DNA from: Planctomycetaceae bacterium
GTDB lineage: Bacteria > Planctomycetota > Planctomycetia > Planctomycetales > Planctomycetaceae
Reading direction: 5' to 3'
NCBI GenBank assembly: GCA_021732415.1
Contig: JAKFVC010000271.1
Span: 1-33,003, forward strand
Length of the DNA stretch: 33,003 bases
This document shows positions 27,701 through 33,003 of the stretch, piece by piece (position 1 is the first letter of the stretch; every line of letters starts with the position of its first letter). A program made the translations under genes and the position numbers. The notes beneath the pieces are model-generated. The model searched no databases. It saw nothing but the letters and a program-made list of their open reading frames with translations, and was not told the DNA's origin.

Positions 27701-28597
27701 GCCCCGAGTACGTTCTACATCCGCCATGGCCAGACCGTGATCGACGCCGCGGCGGCGATCACCGGCCAGGAATCACCCATCGATTTCCGCGGTGGGAAGC
27801 TCACGGTCCAAATCACCGGGAGCCCGAATTCAAACGACAGACTCGCCGTTTACGATCAGGATGCGGCCACCGGCAAGATCTCGGTGAGCGGCAAGAATAT
27901 CAGCTTCGGCAGTACGGTGATCGGCAAGATTACTCAAACAGGCAGCGGCGGTACTGCCCTGATCATCACTTTCAACCAGAGTGTCACAACCGACGCGATT
28001 AATGCCTTGCTGAAGGTGATCACTTACAAGTCCACGTCCACCACACCGCCGACAGCTCAACGCACGATTTCCTTCCGAGTGGAAAACGCAGGCAACTCGG
28101 CCAGTGTCACCGATACGCAGTTCATGAATGTCTCGACCAGCCCACCCAGCCGAGCGATCACGATCAGCGGCAATCCGACTGCCTACACGAACGGCGCGGC
28201 AGCGGTGGTCATCGCCCCCACGGCGATTGTCACCGGACCGTCGACGCTCGACTTCGATGGTGCCCGCATCAGCGTGCAGATTACGACTGGCAGCAACAGC
28301 AAGAACAAGTTGGGCATCAGCAACGTCGGTGGCATCACCCTGGTGGGCAGCGACGTCCTCTACAACGGCAACAAGATCGGCCGGGCCACGATCGGCAGCA
28401 ACTCGCTGTCGGTCAGACTCGAATCGATCAATGCCACGCCGGAAGCCGTCCAGGCCCTGACCCGAGCCATTAACTTCTCGACGCTCGCGGGCAATACCAG
28501 CCTGGCCGCCCGTGTGGCGACGTTCAGGTTGACCGACGTCACGGGAGCCACCAGCACCGGGGCCACTCAGACGATTAACGTCGGGTCCAACACCTAG
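18734..28597 (+). CDS. Giant cell-surface repeat protein (cadherin-like/VCBS-like modules), 3287 aa
   Basis: Probable giant adhesin or cell-surface structural protein. With the GTG start at 18734, residues 1-48 are MVITSWLAALSSKLFGKKK and a basic stretch ending in TLEERTLMT, the planctomycete LE.R.LL-type signature. About 50-370 holds VCBS/tandem-95-like domains. About 375-2878 holds some 20 copies of a 110-residue module with the pattern VNDAPxFTxG...EDxGxxxV...TNDNNxLFSVQPxID..GxLTYT...VTVxxHDDGG. Two subtypes alternate early on: TFTVG...FISTFSPGP and AFTKG...NGWATG. Interruptions are an inserted domain (about 1830-2030) and one tandem-95 domain (about 2348-2449). A cadherin domain follows at about 2879-2985, then two related C-terminal units of about 150 residues. 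There is no C-terminal membrane anchor or LPXTG. Asp/Asn-rich loops suggest calcium binding. A strong terminator follows. The reading frame is intact throughout. Confidence 0.92.
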   Translation: MVITSWLAALSSKLFGKKKTPRTRSQQSKLAAQASQASETLEERTLMTVVPVIDIYAPNAGIDEDHVFSVPAPGVLANDPAGLGTRTTIQATNTAVGVALLSSDGSFVYTPGASLQSLTHGEISIQEFTYKVADAGDFGPDAVGPTAIVRLYVMGLNDAPTATNATQSVNYSEDGGLQNIGAIVADDADLHDVITATLSLSDSDAGTLSAPGATFNLGVLSITGEKATVNAALAAVKFTPNANYDKNFHIDVSIADGGEDGAVPYTGVITMTANPVNEDSPTASGGTLTVDEDSGANPGMLIGTDPDTNPASTLTYSLVAGASHGTVIITDSTTGAYTYTPAPDYFGSDGFTFEIMDTAAATSNIAGVSITVTSVNDVPIFTVGSDQPILEDAGAQSVPGFATGIAAGGANEDGQTFDFIVTNDNNSLFSVQPSIDSNGKLTYTPAANQNGSALVTVQIHDDGGTANGGVDTSSTQTFTIDVTAVNDVPSFTVGATQTTLEDAGAQSVTGFISIFSVGPANESSQTPDFVVTNDNNSLFSVQPTIDATGKLTYTAAADANGSATVTVYIHDDGGSTNGGVDTSATQTFTINITPVNDAPSFTKGGDESVDEDTSLHTVNGWATALVKGPANESGQTLSFGVTTDNDALFSTGPAVDSSGNLTYTLAANRFGTAVVTVTLHDNGGTANGGSDSSAPQTFNIVVANINDVPTFTVGPTQTTNEDAGAQSVTGFISTFSPGPFESDTVDFVVTNDNNALFSVQPAIDATGKLTYTAAADANGSATVTVYIHDDGGTANGGVDQSSTQTFTLNITAVNDAPAFTKGADETVLEDSGLNTVTGWATGMSVGPANESGQSLTTFHVSTSNDSLFSVLPAIDTTTGDLTYTLAPNAFGSAVVTVTLSDDGGSANGGNDTSAPQTFNINVTGVNDAPSFTVGPTETSLEDGGAKSVTGFISTFSPGPGESDNVNFVVTNDNNALFSVQPAIDATGKLTYTAAADANGSATVTVYIHDDGGTANGGVDQSSTQTFTLNITAVNDAPAFTKGADESVLEDSGLNTVTGWATGMSVGPANESGQSLTTFHVSTSNDSLFSVLPAIDTTTGDLTYTLAPNAFGSAVVTVTLSDDGGSANGGNDTSAPQTFNINVTGVNDAPSFTVGPTETSLEDGGAKSVTGFISTFSPGPGESDNVNFVVTNDNNALFSVQPAIDATGKLTYTAAADANGSATVTVYIHDDGGTANGGVDQSSTQTFTLNITAVNDAPAFTKGADESVLEDTTLHTVNGWATGITKGPTADENTQNLTFNVSNDNNALFSVQPAIDASGNLTYTLAANAFGTATVTVTLSDDGGTLNGGVDTSASQTFDIVVTNVNDAPSFTKGGDESVYEDTNPHSVANWATAISAGPNEGSQTVTFNVTNNDNPTLFSVAPAISANGTLTYTLAPNANGTANITITLSDNGGTLNSGADTSGTQTFAIVVNPVNDAPAFTKGADESVLEDTTLHTVNGWATGITKGPTADENTQNLTFNVSNDNNALFSVQPAIDASGNLTYTLAANAFGTATVTVTLSDDGGTLNGGVDTSASQTFDIVVTGVNDAPAFTKGTDETVFEDTDLHTVANWATGISAGPGEGSQTLTFNVTNNDNPSLFSVAPAIAADGTLTYTLAPNANGTAMVTITLSDSGGTLNGGSDTSGSQTFAINVIGVNDAPAFTKGADEEVLEDSGVNGAHTVVNWATDITKGPTADENSQALTFIVDNDNHSLFAVQPTLNSSGSLTYTLNPNAFGTAVVTVTLMDNGGTSDGGVNTSDPQTFNIVVTGVNDAPTFTMGPDQIVNEDSHSCTTNLITNGGFEGGLTGWTTFGADSEGFGDNNFYPQTGTETPLGSNPDGPDFVVAAPPEGTDAAMADQFGPGYSILYQNFVVPTDIVAATLSLQLYINNHNIDYTDPSSLVGVDAANQQARIDLLTGSSAIDSTHPSDVLMNLFQTHPGDAANYGYSTLTADLTTFLQAHAGETLRLRFATTNTEFFFEVGVDDVQLNVTHSATHTVSNWATDLSTGGSGETQNLTFNVTNDNNSLFAVQPAIDPVTGDLTYTLTPNANGTATVSVVLMDDGGSLNGGVDRTDPQTFTISVNAKNDAPEFTTPLYDEVLEDTGAHSVTGFATGMAAGPASATDESSQVLNFIVSNDNNSLFTVQPSINPTTGTLTYTLAANAHGNATVTVTLHDDGGSAYGGQDSYTRYFTIVVDDVNDAPTFSLPGSPDQTILEDAGAQTVAGFATGISAGPDEGDQQLEFIITTSDDSKFDVLPQIDPITGDLTYTPAANANGTVTVSVTLYDDGDIDHGGIDQSTTKTFTIHITPVNDAPVAVDETGIVVFEDGSRDILVLRDATEVDGDPLVITIATDPSHGIATVDDNGTPLDYTDDVVNYQPFANYNGPDTFTYTITDPLGLSSTATITMNVISLNDDPTFTLGTNPAISEDAGAQTINGFITAISPGPADESGQSVTFSVTNDNNSLFSVQPTIDASGNLTFTPADDQYGTATVTVYAHDDGPTTYGETGTSAPQTFTITISPVNDVPSFTAGPNQTILEDAGAQTVSGFISTFSPGPNESSQTVDFIVTNNNNSLFSVQPAIAADGTLTYTPAANQNGTATVSVQIHDNGGGTDTSVVHAFTITVTAVNDAPSFTVGGDQSTAEDAGAQSVTGFISTFSPGPGESDTVNFVVDNDNNALFSVQPAIDATGNLTYTAAPNPNGSATVTVYIHDDGGSANSGFDTSTTQTFTLTITAVNDVPTFTVGGNQTSAEDAGAQTVDEFISTFSPGPSNESGQAVNFIVTNDNNSLFSVQPTIAADGTLTYTAAPNKNGSATVTVQIHDNAGGIDTSTTQTFTITVTQVFDAPVIDDAHFNLAENSAVGTVVGTIISTDPDVGDTATFTITSGNTDGTFAINPTTGQITVANNAALDFEAHPTLQFVVQVTDGNGLIDTCIVIVSLTNVAEPPVLNLPSAPSTFYIRHGQTVIDAAAAITGQESPIDFRGGKLTVQITGSPNSNDRLAVYDQDAATGKISVSGKNISFGSTVIGKITQTGSGGTALIITFNQSVTTDAINALLKVITYKSTSTTPPTAQRTISFRVENAGNSASVTDTQFMNVSTSPPSRAITISGNPTAYTNGAAAVVIAPTAIVTGPSTLDFDGARISVQITTGSNSKNKLGISNVGGITLVGSDVLYNGNKIGRATIGSNSLSVRLESINATPEAVQALTRAINFSTLAGNTSLAARVATFRLTDVTGATSTGATQTINVGSNT
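20881..22530. repeat. Near-identical 660-bp tandem blocks inside the giant gene
   Basis: Two adjacent blocks, about 21173-21832 and 21833-22492, repeat with an exact 660-bp period (two 110-residue modules). 21212-21516 is identical to 21872-22176 over 305 bp, and the remainder differs at only about a dozen positions, mostly silent. A partial third copy exists on each side: 20881-21172 on the left, and the start of the next block after 22493 on the right. A further 663-bp repeat relates 22501-22830 to 23164-23493. Confidence 0.9.
24221..24825 (+). other. Domain inserted within one repeat module of the giant protein
   Basis: A module starting VNDAPTFTMGPDQIVNEDSHS is broken after its EDSHS and resumes about 200 residues later at HTVSNWATDLS. 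The inserted segment reads NLITNGGFEGGLTGW at its start, has SILYQNFVVP and LRLRFATTN in the middle and ends GVDDVQLNV. This is the pattern of a jelly-roll carbohydrate-binding-like domain (the N.GFE...W opening and VDDV end are typical of CBM4/9-like and DUF642-like folds). The fold is an inference; the insertion is directly visible. Confidence 0.7.
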
Positions 28598-28621
28598 TCC
28601 GTCGCAGCAGAATTGAGAATC

Positions 28622-28667
28622 ACGGGGACGGCGGACCAATTGGGTTTGCCGTCCCCGTTTTCGTTTT
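28622..28667 (+). terminator. Rho-independent terminator of the giant gene
   Basis: ACGGGGACGGC at 28622-28632 pairs perfectly with GCCGTCCCCGT at 28648-28658, followed by a T-rich tail (GTTTTCGTTTT region). It lies about 25 bases after the TAG stop. Confidence 0.9.
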
Positions 28668-28803
28668 GCCAACCTCTATTCGCTTGTCCGTATTGTCCGC
28701 AGCTTTGAATGAGATTACTCTGTGGAAAGTGGAATGGATTCGTGTGGAGTACGAAGTGGCGAGAAATCGCGACGACCTACTTCGCCGCTATTGACCCCCG
28801 AAA

Positions 28804-28809
28804 AAGGAG
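28804..28809 (+). promoter_or_regulatory. Shine-Dalgarno that fixes the start of the 28817 gene
   Basis: AAGGAG lies seven bases before the ATG at 28817, the best ribosome binding site in the window. It argues against the in-frame ATG at 28709, which would add 36 residues and begins shortly after the giant-gene terminator. Confidence 0.8.
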
Positions 28810-28816
28810 TATTCAC

Positions 28817-29470
28817 ATGTGGGGCTTCCCTTCGCTGATGGCACCCGAGTCGCAACTCGACAAGTACAGTCGCTATCGACAAATCTTCAAGCAGTTGCAT
28901 TTCGACATGACTCGACTGCCGTTTTATCGCCCATTCTTTCAAACGGCCTGCCTGCATCTGGGCTACCGCGACTCCAAGGGTCATGCTCTTCCGCCGGACA
29001 ACGATGGCGAACTGGGTATTGTTTTTGATTATGCCCAAAACGAAGTCGTCATCGATGGCAACAATATGCTGGAGTTGAGTCTCGACTCCTTCTATAAACT
29101 GACGGCGGAACAAATCGAGCTATTGGAAGCACATCTCTCCGGAGAACCCGGACTGTATCGAATCGTGGATGCTCAACCCGAACTAGGCCAACTGACTTTT
29201 GAAGATTTGACACGGTCGGGACACCAAGTCGTCCTGACTGATATTATGATGAGCGCATGCTACTCAAGGCTGGCCCGACCTGAAGACTTCATGTTCATTA
29301 GGCCGGTTCAACTTAGCGATTTTGCGATGACGTCGGGCTTCAACTGCACGTTTGGCGGGGATCAAGAACGAGCTGTTCTGAAGCTGTGGGATAAGTATCA
29401 AGGTTCCGTACGATTCTCACAGATCGCCCGACACCATCAGGCAAAAGGAATTCCGTCTCTCAATTTATAG
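28817..29470 (+). CDS. Unrecognised cytoplasmic protein, 217 aa
   Basis: No family is recognised with confidence. From the ATG at 28817 the protein begins MWGFPSLMAPESQLDKYSRY and has no signal peptide or membrane segment. It looks like a soluble mixed alpha/beta protein with aromatic-rich N-terminal helices (PFYRPFFQTACLHLGY) and a C-terminal beta-rich stretch. Around residues 135-175, DLTRSGHQVVLTD...S..RP.D.MF.RPV.LSDF...SG loosely recalls a pattern in some SEC-C-associated proteins (D-L-T-G, then a P-G-D, then R-V-P-L); no SEC-C cysteine motif is present, so this is only a hint. It stands alone between two terminators and has ordinary base composition for the region. Confidence 0.65.
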   Translation: MWGFPSLMAPESQLDKYSRYRQIFKQLHFDMTRLPFYRPFFQTACLHLGYRDSKGHALPPDNDGELGIVFDYAQNEVVIDGNNMLELSLDSFYKLTAEQIELLEAHLSGEPGLYRIVDAQPELGQLTFEDLTRSGHQVVLTDIMMSACYSRLARPEDFMFIRPVQLSDFAMTSGFNCTFGGDQERAVLKLWDKYQGSVRFSQIARHHQAKGIPSLNL

Positions 29471-29595
29471 AGACGGAATGTTGTACCTGCTGCCTCCGCA
29501 TCGCCGACCGTCATTTAGCAACGACGAGTGGGAACTTTCGCGAGTGGAGAGCTCTAGTTCTGCTTCCACCGACTCGATATTACCCCGTCATAAAA

Positions 29596-29637
29596 ACAGC
29601 CCGGACATCCAAATGGATCTCCGGGCTGTTGGTTTTT
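29596..29637 (-). terminator. ppdK: Rho-independent terminator of ppdK, probably two-way
   Basis: AACAGCCCGGA pairs with TCCGGGCTGTT, and the stem continues through ATCC/GGAT around an AAAT loop with one C-C mismatch. On the minus strand it is followed by a U-run (TTTTTA), ending transcription from ppdK. On the plus strand it is followed by TTGGTTTTTGT, so it may also serve the 28817 gene. Confidence 0.9.
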
Positions 29638-29652
29638 GTCTAATCTAACGGC

Positions 29653-32370
<2,718 letters not shown>

Positions 32371-32808
32371 CTCAAAAAGTCCTTAAGGATCGGCCGCAGT
32401 GCTCGGGACGTAACCAACGCTCAGACGCACAACAACCAGGAAACCAGCTTTACACGGGCGCGACCGGGATCGTTCCGGCACGTTTTTTCTGGGGCGAGAT
32501 TTCGCAACAACAGGTCATCGCGAATGATTTCACGAGCCCTGCGGAAAGTCCACCGACAGAAAAGCCGCGCCGAGAGGTGACCAGAGCTCACATCCATATG
32601 AAGCGAACCCACTGGCGGCAGAGAGGCGCAGTTATAATCAGTCCGCTGACGATCAGTCCGCGCACACTTTACCCGCAGTTTCGCAATATCCGTGCTGTGT
32701 GGTACGTTAATCACAACCGGCCGAGAATTCAAGCGAGCGCGTAACTCATTGTTAACGCGTTATTTATGTCAACAGATTTACTCGCCGACACGAGCGGTGT
32801 CGGGGCAC
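32371..32808. other. Gene-free stretch upstream of ppdK
   Basis: About 440 bases with no supported gene; it must hold the ppdK promoter and leader on the minus strand. A short near-palindrome (GCGTAAC ... GTTAACGC) lies near 32740-32760. I cannot name promoter boxes with confidence. Confidence 0.45.
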
Positions 32809-33003
32809 ACCTCCCCGTGGCAGACGCTGCCAGCGTCTGTGTCTGCCGACGCTCGTAACATCTGCCACGGGGGCCGGAATTGGATTCTTACTGCGTGACT
32901 TCTTTGAACTCTTCGACTTCTTTGATCCCTCCGAACGCCCAGGTGCCCCCGTGGCCGACGCTGCTAGCGTCGGTGGACACAGACGCTGGCAGCGTCTGTG
33001 TCC
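32809..33003. repeat. Inverted-orientation block of the 2385-2930 repeat family, cut by the window edge
   Basis: The CAGACGCTGCCAGCGTCTG palindrome appears at about 32822-32840 and, as its near complement with CTGGCAGC, again at about 32978-32998. Between them are the complement of the purine-rich nine-base repeat (GACTTCTTTGAACTCTTCGA) at about 32896-32930 and the CCGACGCTGCTAGCGTCGG palindrome near 32954. Read on the minus strand, the order matches the units at 2385-2930. The block continues beyond the window. Confidence 0.85.

Overview
The window looks like a chromosomal segment of a planctomycete (Planctomycetota, most like the order Planctomycetales). The basis is moderate-to-high GC with long, repeat-filled gaps between genes, two large exported-type proteins that share the planctomycete N-terminal signature close to LE.R.LL (FLETRQLLSA at 9911-11614 and TLEERTLMT at 18734-28597), and a mixture of housekeeping genes with giant surface-protein genes. 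I see no rRNA, tRNA, CRISPR array, prophage or transposase gene. Genus-level placement is not possible from this sequence alone.

Layout. 1-2082: a small secreted protein of unknown function (296-916), then trpC (1294-2082). 2083-2973: non-coding DNA with tandem palindromic/purine-rich repeats; an inverted relative of this repeat fills the right end of the window (32809-33003). 2974-8028: a two-gene DNA-repair-type unit, an SbcD/Mre11-like metallophosphoesterase (YhaO-like) followed by a 1162-residue SMC/Rad50-like ATPase (YhaN-like), separated by a nested palindromic element. 8342-9436: a secreted alpha/beta hydrolase. 9911-11614 (minus): a protein with seven delta-60 repeats. 12302-13414 (minus): menC/N-acylamino acid racemase-type enolase-superfamily enzyme. 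13697-14782: low-specificity threonine aldolase. 15054-15989 (minus): exported alpha/beta hydrolase. 16340-17257 (minus): exported M14-type zinc carboxypeptidase. 17388-17618 (minus): small antitoxin-like protein with no toxin beside it. 18734-28597: a 3287-residue cell-surface repeat protein. 28817-29470: unrecognised protein. 29653-32370 (minus): pyruvate, phosphate dikinase.

The genes do not form one pathway. The only clear functional pair is YhaO/YhaN (a nuclease plus its SMC-like ATPase). The secreted hydrolases, the delta-60 protein and the giant repeat protein are all envelope or extracellular products, but nothing ties them into one operon.

The most unusual feature is between the genes. 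Most gaps carry a long inverted repeat, and six of these have the same nested layout (outer arms enclosing an independent inner pair of arms) although the arm sequences mostly differ. Two of the six (4325-4524 and 16073-16310) clearly belong to one family. The second notable feature is the giant gene. It has about 20 copies of a 110-residue module, two adjacent 660-bp blocks that are almost identical at DNA level, and an unrelated ~200-residue domain inserted inside one module.
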